Below, piece after piece: positions 1 through 8,361 of a DNA stretch of 46,914 nucleotides. Position 1 is the first letter of the stretch. The number at the start of each line of letters is the position of its first letter. The translations under genes and the position numbers were made by a program. The stretch lies in NCBI GenBank assembly GCA_031291595.1, contig JARLIU010000025.1, positions 1-46,914 of the forward strand, written 5' to 3'. The stretch is from Ancalomicrobiaceae bacterium. Its GTDB lineage: Bacteria > Pseudomonadota > Alphaproteobacteria > Rhizobiales > Ancalomicrobiaceae. Under the pieces are notes generated by a model. That model was not told the origin of the DNA, searched no databases, and was given only the letters and a program-made list of their open reading frames with translations.

Positions 1-255
1 GCCTCGCCGGGCGAGATCGCCGGCCATCTGCACCCGGCCGCGCGCGTGTTCCTCGGGCCGAAGTCGGTCAGGCGGCGCTGCTTCGTCGGCGACGGCGAGC
101 GGCTGATCCTGCCGGCGCTCGGCGCCTATGCCGGTGGGCTGTCGGTGTTGGACCCCGCCTTCCGCAGCCTGTTCAAGCGCGCTTCGCTGTCCGTCGCGCT
201 GCTCGGCGACGGCCGCGTCTATTCGTTCCCCCGCCGCATGCTGTCGGCGGCCTGA
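1..255 (+). CDS. pdeM: Metallophosphoesterase PdeM-like, C-terminal 84 residues (partial)
   Basis: The reading frame is open from the first base and ends in TGA at 253-255, so the 5' part lies outside the window. The visible protein contains the sequence GEIAGHLHPAARV, where GHLHP is the last metal-ligand motif of calcineurin-like phosphoesterases. It is followed by RRRCFVGDGERLILPALGAY and a GGLSVLDPAFR tail. From memory this tail is typical of the ligase-associated DNA damage response endonuclease PdeM, which binds two metals and is usually linked to a DNA ligase and helicase. Those partners would lie upstream and cannot be seen. The gene converges on pyrD, with only 13 bp between the stops. 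The family call is fairly secure; the exact PdeM assignment is an inference from the tail. Confidence 0.75.
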   Translation, partial: ASPGEIAGHLHPAARVFLGPKSVRRRCFVGDGERLILPALGAYAGGLSVLDPAFRSLFKRASLSVALLGDGRVYSFPRRMLSAA

Positions 256-268
256 CCGCGCCGTCTGC

Positions 269-1339
269 TCACAGCCACGTGTCGATCTCGGTCCCCGTCG
301 CCTCGGCGATCGACACGAATCCCTCCTCGTCGAGCTTCTTGACGAAGTATTCAAGGATGCGGCCGATGAGTTCCGGCCCCTCGTAGACGAGGCCGGTATA
401 GAGCTGGATCAGATTGGCGCCGGCCGTGATCTTCGCCCAGGCGGTCTCAGGGCTGTCGATGCCGCCGACGCCGATGATCGGCACACCCGGCCCGATCAGC
501 TTGCGCATGCGCGCCAGCGTGCGGGTGGAGCGCTCGAACAGCGGCCGGCCGGACAGCCCTCCGGCTTCACTTGACTGCGGATCGGTCGAGCCATCGCGCG
601 ACAGCGTCGTGTTGCTGATGACGAACCCGTCGATCGAGCGGGCCAGCGCCACCTCGGCGATGTCGGCCAGCCCGGCTTCGTCGAGATCGGGGGCGATTTT
701 CAGCAACACCGGCAGTCGCCGCCCGCCCGGCTCGGACGCGTCGTCGCGCGCCATCAGTACCCGCTGCAGCAGGTGGTCGAGCGCCTCGCGCGTCTGCAGA
801 TCGCGCAGACCCGCGGTATTGGGCGAGGAGACGTTGATGACGCAGTAGCTGGCGAGATCGGCGAAGGCCTCGACGCCGGCGGCATAGTCTTCGGTCTTGT
901 CGGCGGTATCCCGGTTAGCGCCGATGTTGACGCCGACGATGCCGCCCCGCCCCTTTCGCCGGAGCAGCCGCTCGCGCATCGCCGTATGCCCAGCGTTGTT
1001 GAAACCGAATCGGTTGATGACGGCGTGGTCGGCGACGAGGCGGAACAGCCGCGGCTGCGCGTTACCCGCCTGCGGCCTTGGCGTCACCGTTCCGATCTCG
1101 GTGAAGGACAGGCCGAGCCGCAACGTGCCGTCGATTGCCGTGCCGTCCTTGTCGAAGCCGGCCGCCATGCCGATCGGATTGGCGAAGCTCAGCCCGGCGA
1201 TTTCGATCTTCAGCCGCTTGTCGCGCGGCACCGGGTACCACCGCACGAGCGGCAGCCGCAGCGACCTGATCGTCAGGGTGTGCGCAGTTTCCGGTTGGAG
1301 CGAGAACAGCAACGAGCGGATGGCGGGAAACAGGTTCAT
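269..1339 (-). CDS. pyrD: Dihydroorotate dehydrogenase, class 2 (quinone-dependent)
   Basis: The 356-residue protein oxidises dihydroorotate to orotate in pyrimidine synthesis and passes electrons from FMN to the quinone pool at the inner membrane. The N-terminal 45 residues (MNLFPAIRSLLFSLQPETAH) form the helical membrane and quinone-tunnel extension that marks class 2. Further motifs are NPIGMAAGFDKDG, FGFNNAG, INVSSPNTAGLRDLQ with the catalytic serine, and GVGGIDSPETAWAKITAGA followed by IQLYTGLVYEGP near the end. ATG at 1339 was chosen because the protein then begins exactly at the class 2 helix; the frame stays open further upstream but is Arg/Ala-rich there. The start overlaps the DUF952 stop by 4 bp (ATGA), so the two are translationally coupled. 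Confidence 0.95.
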   Translation of the reverse strand: MNLFPAIRSLLFSLQPETAHTLTIRSLRLPLVRWYPVPRDKRLKIEIAGLSFANPIGMAAGFDKDGTAIDGTLRLGLSFTEIGTVTPRPQAGNAQPRLFRLVADHAVINRFGFNNAGHTAMRERLLRRKGRGGIVGVNIGANRDTADKTEDYAAGVEAFADLASYCVINVSSPNTAGLRDLQTREALDHLLQRVLMARDDASEPGGRRLPVLLKIAPDLDEAGLADIAEVALARSIDGFVISNTTLSRDGSTDPQSSEAGGLSGRPLFERSTRTLARMRKLIGPGVPIIGVGGIDSPETAWAKITAGANLIQLYTGLVYEGPELIGRILEYFVKKLDEEGFVSIAEATGTEIDTWL

Positions 1340-1689
1340 GACGCCAGCCCTTCCGGAAAGCGGTGCACCCCGTCGTCGCCGAGCGGCAGCGACACGATCC
1401 CGATCGCCGCACTCAGCGGCAGATCGCCGTAGAGGTGCGGAAACAGATCGCCGCCGCGCGACGGCTCCCATTTCAGCGCCGCTCCGAGCCGTGCGGCGTT
1501 AACCGTGACGAGGAGAAGATCGGTCTGGCCGGCGAAATGCCGCCGTGCCGTCTCGCGCACCTGCGCGGACGAGGAGAAATGCATGTAGCCGTCGGCCAGG
1601 TCGACGGGCGCACCTCGGAAGCGGCCCTCCGCCTCCGCCTGCCGCCACAGCTCGGCTGGAACGATTTTGTAGATCACCTCGGCGGGCAT
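1336..1689 (-). CDS. DUF952 family protein
   Basis: The 117-residue protein starts MPAEVIYKIVPAELW and contains DGYMHFSSSAQVRETARRHF, then LLLVTVNAARLGAALKWEPS and LFPHLYGDLPL. This is the usual DUF952 pattern: a small cytoplasmic fold distantly related to ADP-ribosyltransferases, with no established function. Its length is normal for the family. It is the first gene of a two-gene operon with pyrD (4-bp overlap), a pairing known in other Hyphomicrobiales. ATG at 1689 matches the family N-terminus. The gene is divergent from the transporter at 1916, with a 226-bp spacer between them. Confidence 0.88.
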   Translation of the reverse strand: MPAEVIYKIVPAELWRQAEAEGRFRGAPVDLADGYMHFSSSAQVRETARRHFAGQTDLLLVTVNAARLGAALKWEPSRGGDLFPHLYGDLPLSAAIGIVSLPLGDDGVHRFPEGLAS

Positions 1690-1709
1690 GTCGGTCCTTC
1701 CCCGTTGCA

Positions 1710-1728
1710 ATCCCTCTGTTTTAGGGAT
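1710..1728. repeat. Short inverted repeat upstream of the DUF952-pyrD operon
   Basis: The arms atccct (1710-1715) and agggat (1723-1728) flank a 7-base spacer about 20 bp upstream of the DUF952 start. It could be an operator or a leader hairpin, but six-base arms are weak evidence. Confidence 0.25.
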
Positions 1729-1826
1729 CGCTGCCCGGCCCGCAAGGGGCATCGGCGCATGGGCACCACGCCTGACTTGCCAGGAGCCGGCGGTCGTCCT
1801 CAAATGCCGGGGCGATCAAGTCGGAC

Positions 1827-1845
1827 GCGCCGATTCAGCCGTCAC
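1827..1845 (+). repeat. 19-bp dispersed repeat, copy 1
   Basis: The 19 bases gcgccgattcagccgtcac occur here, in the spacer upstream of the transporter gene, and again exactly at 35121-35139 in the spacer after the VOC gene. Both copies are intergenic and in the same orientation. An exact 19-mer match between two non-coding sites in a 47-kb window is unlikely by chance, so a dispersed repeat family is suspected. Confidence 0.5.
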
Positions 1846-1915
1846 TTGGTCCCGAGCGCCTCGATCGTGCTCGTATCGACACCTCACGATCCCTGGACCC
1901 ATCCGGAGCCGCCCA

Positions 1916-3352
1916 TTGCCCCCGCATTCCCTGGCCCGCTGGCCGCTTTTCCTCGTCGCCCTGTGCGCTGCGCTCATCGGCAGCACGCCGGCCGAAGCAG
2001 CGACCGCCGCCGCCATATCGCAGCCCTTTTGGCTGCTGTCGATCACGCCCTTCGTGCTGCTGATCGGCGCACTCGCCATTCTGCCGGCGGCGCTGCCGTC
2101 CTTCTGGCACCACCACTACGGCCTCGTCGCCCTCGTCTGCGGGCTGATGAGCCTCATCGGCGAATCGATTTTGACTGGGTGGCAAGCGAGCGCGGCAGAG
2201 CTGACGCACGTTGCCGTCGCCGACTACGTTCCGTTCATCGTGCTGTTGACCGCGCTGTTCACGGTTGCCGGCGGCATTCGCGTCACTGGCAACCTGCACG
2301 GCAGCCCACGGACCAACATGGTGCTGCTGCTGATCGGCTCCGGTCTCGCCAGCCTGATCGGCACCACCGGCGCGGCGATGGTGATGATCCGCCCGATCGT
2401 GCGCGCCAACGACGAGCGCCGGCACAGATCGCATGTCATCGTCTTCTTCATCTTCCTCGTTGCCAATATCGGCGGCGCGCTGACCCCGCTCGGCAATCCG
2501 CCGCTGTTGCTGGGCTATCTCTCCGGGGTGAATTTCTTCTGGCCGACGCTGCATCTTCTGATGCCGACCGCCGTTGTCATGGTGCCAATCTTCGCCGTCT
2601 TCTATCTCGTCGACCGCGCCTACTACGCGCACGACGCACACTTTCGCCGGCTCGCCGACCCGACGCCCGACACCAAGGCCGTCGGCGTCGAAGGGCGGAT
2701 CAACTATCTCTTTCTGCTGGCGATCGTCGTCATGGTTCCGGTCGGCGGCTCGTGGAAGTCCGGCATCGGCTGGACCATTCTGGGGACCCACCTTGGTTTG
2801 GAGGACGTCGTGCGCGACGGCATGCTCGCCGTCATTGTCCTGCTCTCGCTTGCCGTAACGCCGCGCCGCATCCGCCGAGCCAACGATTTCACGTTTGTGC
2901 CGATGCGCGAGGTGGCGATCCTGTTTGCCGCGATCTTCGTCACGCTCGCCCCGATCCTGCAGTTGTTGCGGCTGGGGATGGACGGGCCGTTCGCGCCGTT
3001 GATCGGGCTCGTCGGCCGGCCCGGCGAAGCGGGCGCCGCTGCCATCGCCTTCTGGATCTCCGGGTTTCTCTCCTCGGTGCTCGACAGTGCCCCCGCCTAT
3101 CTCGCCTTCTTTCATCTGGCCGGCGGCGACGCGCAGGCGCTGATGGCCGAAGGCACGACGCTTCTAGCCATTTCCTGCGGCACGGTGTTCATGGGCGCCA
3201 TCACCTACATCGGCAATGCGCCGAACTTCATGGTCCGCGCCATCGCCGAGGAAGCCGGCATCCGCATGCCGTCGTTCTTCGGCTATATGGCCTGGTCGCT
3301 CGGCGTGCTGGTGCCGATCTTTCTGATCGTCACCTTCGTCTTCTTCCGCTGA
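1916..3352 (+). CDS. ArsB/NhaD-superfamily (sodium:proton antiporter-like) membrane transporter
   Basis: This 478-residue inner-membrane protein has about eleven hydrophobic segments. A cleavable signal peptide precedes them (RWPLFLVALCAALIGSTPAEA). Family-type motifs include ANIGGALTPLGNPPLLLGYL about one third of the way in, DSAPAYLAFFHLAGGD, and YIGNAPNFMVRAIAEEAGI near the end. The duplicated G-x-P/N loops are typical of the ion transporter superfamily that includes NhaD, CitM and ArsB. The substrate cannot be read from the sequence; sodium/proton exchange is the usual annotation. A TTG start at 1916 was chosen because GGAG lies at 1905-1908, seven bases upstream, and the signal peptide then begins naturally. 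The frame is open back to 1688, but that part is low-quality. The stop lies 16 bp before mmcB. Confidence 0.82.
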   Translation: MPPHSLARWPLFLVALCAALIGSTPAEAATAAAISQPFWLLSITPFVLLIGALAILPAALPSFWHHHYGLVALVCGLMSLIGESILTGWQASAAELTHVAVADYVPFIVLLTALFTVAGGIRVTGNLHGSPRTNMVLLLIGSGLASLIGTTGAAMVMIRPIVRANDERRHRSHVIVFFIFLVANIGGALTPLGNPPLLLGYLSGVNFFWPTLHLLMPTAVVMVPIFAVFYLVDRAYYAHDAHFRRLADPTPDTKAVGVEGRINYLFLLAIVVMVPVGGSWKSGIGWTILGTHLGLEDVVRDGMLAVIVLLSLAVTPRRIRRANDFTFVPMREVAILFAAIFVTLAPILQLLRLGMDGPFAPLIGLVGRPGEAGAAAIAFWISGFLSSVLDSAPAYLAFFHLAGGDAQALMAEGTTLLAISCGTVFMGAITYIGNAPNFMVRAIAEEAGIRMPSFFGYMAWSLGVLVPIFLIVTFVFFR

Positions 3353-3368
3353 CGCGAGGGCCGTGGCC

Positions 3369-3884
3369 ATGGGCGATGCCGACGATCCCGCAACTGCCGC
3401 CGGTACGGGCGCGTCCGATATCGCCGCGGCCGCTGGCGACGTTGCTCCGAGCCGGCCGGAAGAGACGCGGCTGATCTTTCGCGGCGTTCGGCGGCACCTG
3501 GCGCGCCTCGGATATGCGACGCTCGACGAATTGCCGCTGGCTTCCGGCCGTCGCGCCGACATCGTGGCACTGGCCGAGAAAGACACCATCATCATCGTCG
3601 AGGTGAAATCGTCGGTCGAAGATTTTCGCGTCGACCAGAAATGGCCGTTCTACCGGCTGCATTGCGACCGGCTGTATTTTGCCACCAGCCCGCGCGTAGC
3701 CCTCGACATCTTCCCGCAAGATGCCGGCCTGATCCTCGCCGACGGCTACGGCGCCGAGATCATCCGCGAGGCTCCGGAGCATCGGCTTGCCGCAGCGACG
3801 CGCAAGGAGATGCTCATGCGCTTCGGCCGGCTCGCCGCGGCACGGCTCTATGGGCTGATCGATCCAGGCCCGCATGGAATGTGA
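3369..3884 (+). CDS. mmcB: MmcB family DNA repair protein
   Basis: The 171-residue protein has a low-complexity Ala-rich N-terminus of about 30 residues. A PD-(D/E)XK-like nuclease core follows: RRADIVALAEKDTIIIVEVKSSVEDFRVDQKW, where D, E and K in R-A-D-I and E-V-K are the expected catalytic positions. Then come FYRLHCDRLYFATS and GLILADGYGAEIIREAP. MmcB is known from Caulobacter as an SOS-linked repair factor involved in mitomycin C damage. ATG at 3369 is preferred over GTG at 3363, because gaggg at 3356-3360 is well spaced only for the ATG. It follows the transporter by 16 bp and may be co-transcribed with it. No LexA-type GTTC repeat was seen upstream. Confidence 0.88.
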   Translation: MGDADDPATAAGTGASDIAAAAGDVAPSRPEETRLIFRGVRRHLARLGYATLDELPLASGRRADIVALAEKDTIIIVEVKSSVEDFRVDQKWPFYRLHCDRLYFATSPRVALDIFPQDAGLILADGYGAEIIREAPEHRLAAATRKEMLMRFGRLAAARLYGLIDPGPHGM

Positions 3885-3946
3885 GGGATGTGGTCCGAAG
3901 CAAGGCGGCGTCCGGTGGGCCGGGCGCCGCGTGATGGCTCGGCCGT

Positions 3947-4510
3947 TTACCGAGGCGCACGCTTGGCGAGAATCCGCTGCAGCGTCCGCCGATGCATATT
4001 GAGCCGGCGCGCCGTCTCCGAAACATTGCGCTCGCACAGTTCGTACACGCGCTGGATGTGTTCCCAGCGTACGCGATCGGCCGACATCGGGTTTTCCGGC
4101 ACCGGCGCCTTGTCTCCGCCGTCCTGGGTCAGGGCCCGGTGCAGGTCGTCGGCATCCGACGGCTTCGACAGGTAGTCGAGTGCCCCGAGTTTAACCGCCG
4201 AAACGGCGGTGGCGATATTGCCGTAGCCGGTCAACACCACGGCCCGCGAGTCCGGCCGGCGCGATCGGATCATCTCGATCACGTCGAGCCCATTCCCATC
4301 GCCGAGCCGCATGTCGACCACCGCATAGGCCGGCGGCCGTGCATCCACCTTGGCAAGCCCCTCGGCGACCGTGTCGGCCGTATCGACCATGTAGCCACGC
4401 GATTCCATCGCGCGCGAAATGCGTTGCAGAAACGGCTTGTCGTCGTCGACGATCAAAAGGCTCCTGTCCGCCAGGATGGCCGCGCTCGACATGACCTCGA
4501 TCAGGCTCAT
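3947..4510 (-). CDS. actR: Redox response regulator ActR/RegA/PrrA
   Basis: This 187-residue response regulator has an N-terminal receiver domain (LLIVDDDKPFLQRI, phosphoacceptor Asp in VVDMRLGDGNGLD, VLTGYGNIATAVSAVKLGA, Lys in YLSKPSD). A short linker leads to a Fis-type helix-turn-helix (RVYELCERNVSETARRLNMHRRTLQRILAKR). This is the compact architecture of RegA/PrrA/ActR, which controls energy and redox genes in alphaproteobacteria. ATG at 4510 was chosen because GGAGG lies seven bases upstream; the ATG at 4516 is only one base from that site. It lies downstream of its kinase actS on the same strand, but with a 281-bp gap rather than tight coupling. Confidence 0.95.
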   Translation of the reverse strand: MSLIEVMSSAAILADRSLLIVDDDKPFLQRISRAMESRGYMVDTADTVAEGLAKVDARPPAYAVVDMRLGDGNGLDVIEMIRSRRPDSRAVVLTGYGNIATAVSAVKLGALDYLSKPSDADDLHRALTQDGGDKAPVPENPMSADRVRWEHIQRVYELCERNVSETARRLNMHRRTLQRILAKRAPR

Positions 4511-4791
4511 GGGCATTCCTCCAACTTCTCGTTCGGCGAGAATTTTGTCGCGAGGTCTCGGTTCTGCGACCGGCTTTGCCTCGTATAAAAACGTATACAG
4601 TCTCCTTGAGCCGGCGAAAAGCCCGATAAATCAGAGAAATCGATGCCGGCATCGGCCGAAGTCGGTACGGTTTGCCCCGGTCGGGGTCGGGCGGCACATG
4701 CAAATCGGCGCCAAATGACTGAAAGCGCGAAGAAAGATCGCAAACCGGACATCCTGCCGACCCTCGCGCGAAGGTGATTGGCGAGATCTCT
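4511..4791. other. Spacer between actS and actR
   Basis: These 281 bp hold no convincing gene. The middle part is AT-rich relative to its surroundings and includes gtataaaaacgtatac (about 4583-4598). On the minus strand this offers TATACG-like -10 elements, so actR probably has its own promoter. The 4540s carry the actR Shine-Dalgarno leader. Confidence 0.4.
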
Positions 4792-6153
4792 TCAGTCGAC
4801 AGGGCCGGGTGAAGACGCGCGCGCGGCCGGGCTGTCCATGCGGTCGCGCGGCCAAGTGATGCGGACGACGGCGCCGGTTGCCGGCAAGCGCTTGTTCGAA
4901 TAGCCGATCTTGGCTCCGGACCGGATCAGGAAGGTCTTGGCGATGAAATAGCCGAGCCCCAGCCCGCCGCCGACCTCGTCGCTGCTCCGGCTGTCGGACT
5001 TGTCGGCACGCGAGGTAACGAAGGGCTCGCCGATTCGGTCGATGATGGCGGGGTGGAAACCCGGGCCGTCGTCGGAGATGGTCACGCTCACCTCGCGCGC
5101 GTCCCAAATCGCCTCGATCACCACTTTGGCGCTGGCAAAGTCGACGGCGTTTTCGACGATATTGCCGAGACCGTAGAGGATGCCCGGATTGCGCGTGCCG
5201 ATCGGTTCCGGGCCGCGCCCGCGGGTAACGACGTCGAGCTCGCTGCCGAAGCCGCGGAACGGCTCGACCACTTCGTCGATCAGCTGGGTGAGCGCCATGC
5301 GGCCGAAATACTGGTCGCCCTCCGAGCCGAGCTGAGTAAGCTTCCTGAGGATGTCGCGGCAGCGGTCGGACTGGGAGCGCAACAGCGCCACATCCTCGGC
5401 CAACGGCGATCCCGGTTCCAGCTCGCGTTCGAGTTCGCGCGCCACGACGGCAATGGTGCCGAGTGGCGTGCCCAGTTCATGCGCGGCGGCGGCGGCCAGC
5501 CCGTCGAGCGCCGAGAGATGTTGCTCCCGCACCAATACCAATTCGGCGGCGGCGAGCGCATCGGCCAGTTGCCGCGCTTCGTCGGCGACGCGAAAGGCAT
5601 AGATGGCGGAGAAGGCGAGGGTGGAGAGGAGCGCGATCCAGATGCTGACCAGGTAGAGCGGCGGCAGCACCGGCCGTGGTTCGGTTCCCCACGGCAGCGG
5701 CAGGTGCACGATGGCGAGCAGCGTCGCCACCATGGCGACGACCAGTCCCAAGAGGAACGTGGCACGTGGCGGCAACGTCGCCGCCGAGACCAGCACCGGC
5801 GCGAGCAGCAGGAACGAGAACGGATTGTCGAGCCCGCCGGTAAAGAACAGCAGCGAGCCGAGCTGGCAGGCGTCATAGGCGAGCAGTGTCGCGGCATAGG
5901 GGCCGGTCAGGCGGTAGTTCGCCGGCAGCAGGCGCGTCAGGGCCAGATTGACGCCGATCGAGGCGGCAATCAGCATGACGCAGGGCAGAACCGGGAAGGA
6001 ATAGCCGAGGCCGAACTGCACGAAGGCGAGCGCGATCACCTGGCCGAGGATGGCGAGCCAGCGCAGCCGTCCGAGCGTGTCGAATTTCAGGCTGCGCGCC
6101 GACACCTCGCCCGGCTCGGTTAAGTCCGGTAACAGAAAGCGCATGTTGATCAC
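4792..6153 (-). CDS. actS: Redox sensor histidine kinase ActS/RegB/PrrB
   Basis: This 453-residue inner-membrane kinase has six hydrophobic segments in the first ~185 residues. They include the GGLDNPF quinone-sensing motif (residues ~106-112). A linker DALAAAELVLVREQHLSALDG precedes the H-box AAAAHELGTPLGTI. With the GTG start at 6153, the phosphorylated histidine is residue 225 and a cysteine in SDRCRDIL falls at 265. Rhodobacter RegB has its phospho-His and redox-active Cys at the same spacing. The ATPase domain has N-box NIVENAVDFA, DDGPGF and GGGLGLGYFIAKT. GTG at 6153 has a G-rich element about 8 bases upstream; ATG at 6144 is the alternative. The partner regulator actR lies downstream on the same strand. 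Confidence 0.94.
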   Translation of the reverse strand: MINMRFLLPDLTEPGEVSARSLKFDTLGRLRWLAILGQVIALAFVQFGLGYSFPVLPCVMLIAASIGVNLALTRLLPANYRLTGPYAATLLAYDACQLGSLLFFTGGLDNPFSFLLLAPVLVSAATLPPRATFLLGLVVAMVATLLAIVHLPLPWGTEPRPVLPPLYLVSIWIALLSTLAFSAIYAFRVADEARQLADALAAAELVLVREQHLSALDGLAAAAAHELGTPLGTIAVVARELERELEPGSPLAEDVALLRSQSDRCRDILRKLTQLGSEGDQYFGRMALTQLIDEVVEPFRGFGSELDVVTRGRGPEPIGTRNPGILYGLGNIVENAVDFASAKVVIEAIWDAREVSVTISDDGPGFHPAIIDRIGEPFVTSRADKSDSRSSDEVGGGLGLGYFIAKTFLIRSGAKIGYSNKRLPATGAVVRITWPRDRMDSPAARASSPGPVD

Positions 6154-6338
6154 GGCAATTCCCCCCCGAAAGCACGGCCCCGACCAGGCGCAGGCCGGTC
6201 GGACGACACCATGCGTGAAGACGAACACGGTCGCGCTCTGCCGGCGCTCGTTCCGTGCCTGTCGTGACAGCCATCCGTCAGCCTTGCTGGCGGGGACGCG
6301 GAAACGAGCTATATAGCGTTCGGCCGCCGCGGTCATCG

Positions 6339-6382
6339 GCGCGGCCACCGCCGCCGCATCGCGCGGCCACCGCCGCCGCATC
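6339..6382. repeat. 22-bp perfect tandem repeat, two copies
   Basis: The units at 6339-6360 and 6361-6382 are identical 22-mers beginning gcgcggccaccgccgccg. A third partial copy starts at 6383. It lies upstream of the ABC exporter gene, in the leader region. Confidence 0.8.
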
Positions 6383-6414
6383 GCGCGGCACCCATTCGAG
6401 ACCGCCGCAGCATC

Positions 6415-6480
6415 GCTCGGCAACCGCTCGGGACGGCCGGCGGCAGCGCTCGGCAACCGCTCGAGACGCCCGGCGGCTCG
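6415..6480. repeat. 33-bp imperfect tandem repeat, two copies
   Basis: The units 6415-6447 and 6448-6480 share gctcggcaaccgctcg followed by a g(g/a)gacg block and a ggcggc block, with only a few mismatches. The repeat ends 33 bp before the exporter start codon, so the leader RNA would contain it. Confidence 0.7.
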
Positions 6481-6512
6481 CCGGCACGGGCCCCAGACAG
6501 GAAGCCGCCCCC

Positions 6513-7280
6513 ATGTCCGCCGAAGCGGCGATCACCGTCGAAGCCCTCACCAAGATCTACGGCCAGACCCGCGCGGTCGATGGCGTGTCGTTCACCGTGC
6601 CGCTCGGGGCGACCGTCGGGTTGCTGGGCGGCAACGGTGCCGGCAAGACCACGACCATCGGCATGATCATGGGGCTGATCCAGCCCGACGGCGGCAAGAT
6701 CTCGGTGTTGGGCGCCGCCATGCCGGCCGCCCGCTCGCGTGTCCTGCACCGCATGAATTTCGAGAGCCCTTACGTCGATATGCCGCATCGCCTGACCGTC
6801 CGGCAGAACCTGACGGTGTTCGGCCGGCTCTACGGCGTCGACGGCGTCGCCGACCGCATCCGGCAACTGGCGGAGGATTTTGCCCTGACCGACCTCCTGG
6901 ACCGGCCGGCCGGCCGGCTCTCTGCCGGGCAGAAGACGCGCGTGGCGCTGGCCAAGGCGCTGATCAACGACCCCGACGTCCTCCTGCTCGACGAGCCGAC
7001 CGCCTCGCTCGATCCCGATACCGCCGACTGGGTGCGCTCGCGCCTGGAGACCTACCGCCACACCTTCGGCGTCGGCATCCTGCTGGCGTCGCACAACATG
7101 CCGGAGGTCGAGCGTCTCTGCGACAACGTCATCATGCTGAAGCAGGGCCGGATCGTCGATACGGGCTCGCCGGCCGATCTCGTCTCCCGCTACGGACGCA
7201 GCGACATGGAAGAAGTGTTCCTCGACGTGGCGCGCGGCCGCGGCGAGGCGGCGCATCTGGCCGGCTGGGAGAACGGCTGA
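6513..7280 (+). CDS. ABC-2 type exporter, ATP-binding protein
   Basis: The 255-residue ATPase has Walker A GGNGAGKT at residues 39-46 and a Q-loop region MNFESPYVDMPHRLTVRQNL. The signature is LSAGQKTRVALAKAL, Walker B is DVLLLDEPTASLD, and the switch His is in LASHNMPEVE. The DrrA/NodI-like sequence and the immediately following ABC-2 permease indicate an exporter rather than an importer. ATG at 6513 begins the family-typical N-terminus and is preceded by aggaa at 6500-6504. The frame is open further upstream through the tandem repeats, but that extension is Arg/Pro-rich. The stop overlaps the permease start by one base (TGATG). The exported substrate cannot be inferred. Confidence 0.92.
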   Translation: MSAEAAITVEALTKIYGQTRAVDGVSFTVPLGATVGLLGGNGAGKTTTIGMIMGLIQPDGGKISVLGAAMPAARSRVLHRMNFESPYVDMPHRLTVRQNLTVFGRLYGVDGVADRIRQLAEDFALTDLLDRPAGRLSAGQKTRVALAKALINDPDVLLLDEPTASLDPDTADWVRSRLETYRHTFGVGILLASHNMPEVERLCDNVIMLKQGRIVDTGSPADLVSRYGRSDMEEVFLDVARGRGEAAHLAGWENG

Positions 7281-8134
7281 TGACGGCAACGCTGCAGCGT
7301 GACAGACATCGCGACCGGGCCGCACGCGCCAACAAATCCGGATTCTCCTTTGCCCGCGTCGGCGCCATGGTGCTCCGTCACTGGTATCTCCTGCGCTCGT
7401 CCTGGCCGCGCCTGTTGGAAATCGTCTACTGGCCGGCGGTCAATCTGCTGACCTGGGGGCTGGTGCAGACCTACGTGCAGCAGCATTCTGGCTTTTTCGC
7501 CAATGCCGCCGGGCTGATCATTGGCGCCATGCTGTTGTCGGACGTCCTGATCCGCGGCCAGCAGGGCTTTTCCTTCGCCTTCCTGGAGGAGCTGTGGTCG
7601 CGCAACATCGGCAACCTGATGATGAGCCCGCTGAGGCCGTCGGAACTGCTTGCCTCGCTCATGGTCGTGAGCCTGATCCGGCTCGCGATCGGCATGATCC
7701 CGGTGTCGCTGGTCGCCATCGCGCTGTTCGACTTCAACATCTGGGGGCTCGGCGGGGTCCTGGCGCTGTTCTTTCTCAATCTCATCCTGACCGGCTGGTC
7801 AGTCGGCATCGTCATCGCCGGTGTGCTGCTGCGCCAGGGCATGGCGGCGGAAAGCTTTGCCTGGACCGTGATATTCGCGGTGGTGCCGATCACCTGCGTC
7901 TACTATCCCGTCGCCACGCTGCCGTCGTTCCTGCAGCCCGTCGCCTGGAGCCTGCCGCCGACCTACGTGTTCGAGGGCATGCGCGCCGCCCTGATCGGCC
8001 ATCAGTTCCGCAGCGACCTGATGCTGGACGCCTTCCTCATCAATCTCGTCCTGATGGGCATTGCCACCGTCGGCTTCTACTGGTTGCTCAATTCGGCCCG
8101 CCGTCAGGGATCGTTGCTGTCGACCGGCGAGTGA
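7280..8134 (+). CDS. ABC-2 type exporter, permease
   Basis: The 284-residue inner-membrane protein has about six transmembrane helices and the layout of the ABC-2 membrane family. A cytoplasmic N-terminus of ~30 residues leads into VGAMVLRHWYLLRSSWPRLLEIVYWP. Helix segments follow, with a central amphipathic stretch FLEELWSRNIGNLMMSPLRPSELLA. The last helix pair is preceded by YYPVATLPSFLQPVAWSLPPTYVFEGMR, a typical ABC-2 motif. It starts by one-base overlap with the ATPase gene, so the two form one exporter. Nothing in the sequence identifies the cargo. Confidence 0.9.
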   Translation: MTATLQRDRHRDRAARANKSGFSFARVGAMVLRHWYLLRSSWPRLLEIVYWPAVNLLTWGLVQTYVQQHSGFFANAAGLIIGAMLLSDVLIRGQQGFSFAFLEELWSRNIGNLMMSPLRPSELLASLMVVSLIRLAIGMIPVSLVAIALFDFNIWGLGGVLALFFLNLILTGWSVGIVIAGVLLRQGMAAESFAWTVIFAVVPITCVYYPVATLPSFLQPVAWSLPPTYVFEGMRAALIGHQFRSDLMLDAFLINLVLMGIATVGFYWLLNSARRQGSLLSTGE

Positions 8135-8361
8135 GGAGGCTCACGTATAATTGGCCGGCAAACCCGTAGTCTTGCGTAAAACGACTGGACAGCGACGGGA
8201 GAGCCTGATCCGATGCGGAGCCGTGCCGGAACGGAACTCAGACTTAGGCATCATTGCCGATGTGGCCGGCGGCAGACACCATCGCCGCTTCGATTGATCG
8301 AAACGGCGCGTCGGGGCAAAGGGGTCCCGATTCGAGCGATGATGCGAGGGACGTGGCTGCC

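Larger units (their letters stand above)
6154..6512. other. Divergent intergenic region actS / ABC exporter
   Basis: These 359 bp separate actS from the ABC transporter ATPase. The actS-proximal half (6154-6320) is ordinary sequence that could hold both promoters. The exporter-proximal half contains two adjacent tandem repeats (6339-6382 and 6415-6480, listed separately). Open frames run through on both strands but read as Arg/Ala/Pro low-complexity peptides, so no gene is called. Confidence 0.5.

Noticed and set aside
1835-3115. 426-codon minus-strand frame opposite the transporter
   Set aside because: The frame is rich in Arg, Asp, Gln and Glu and antisense to a membrane protein with clear motifs.
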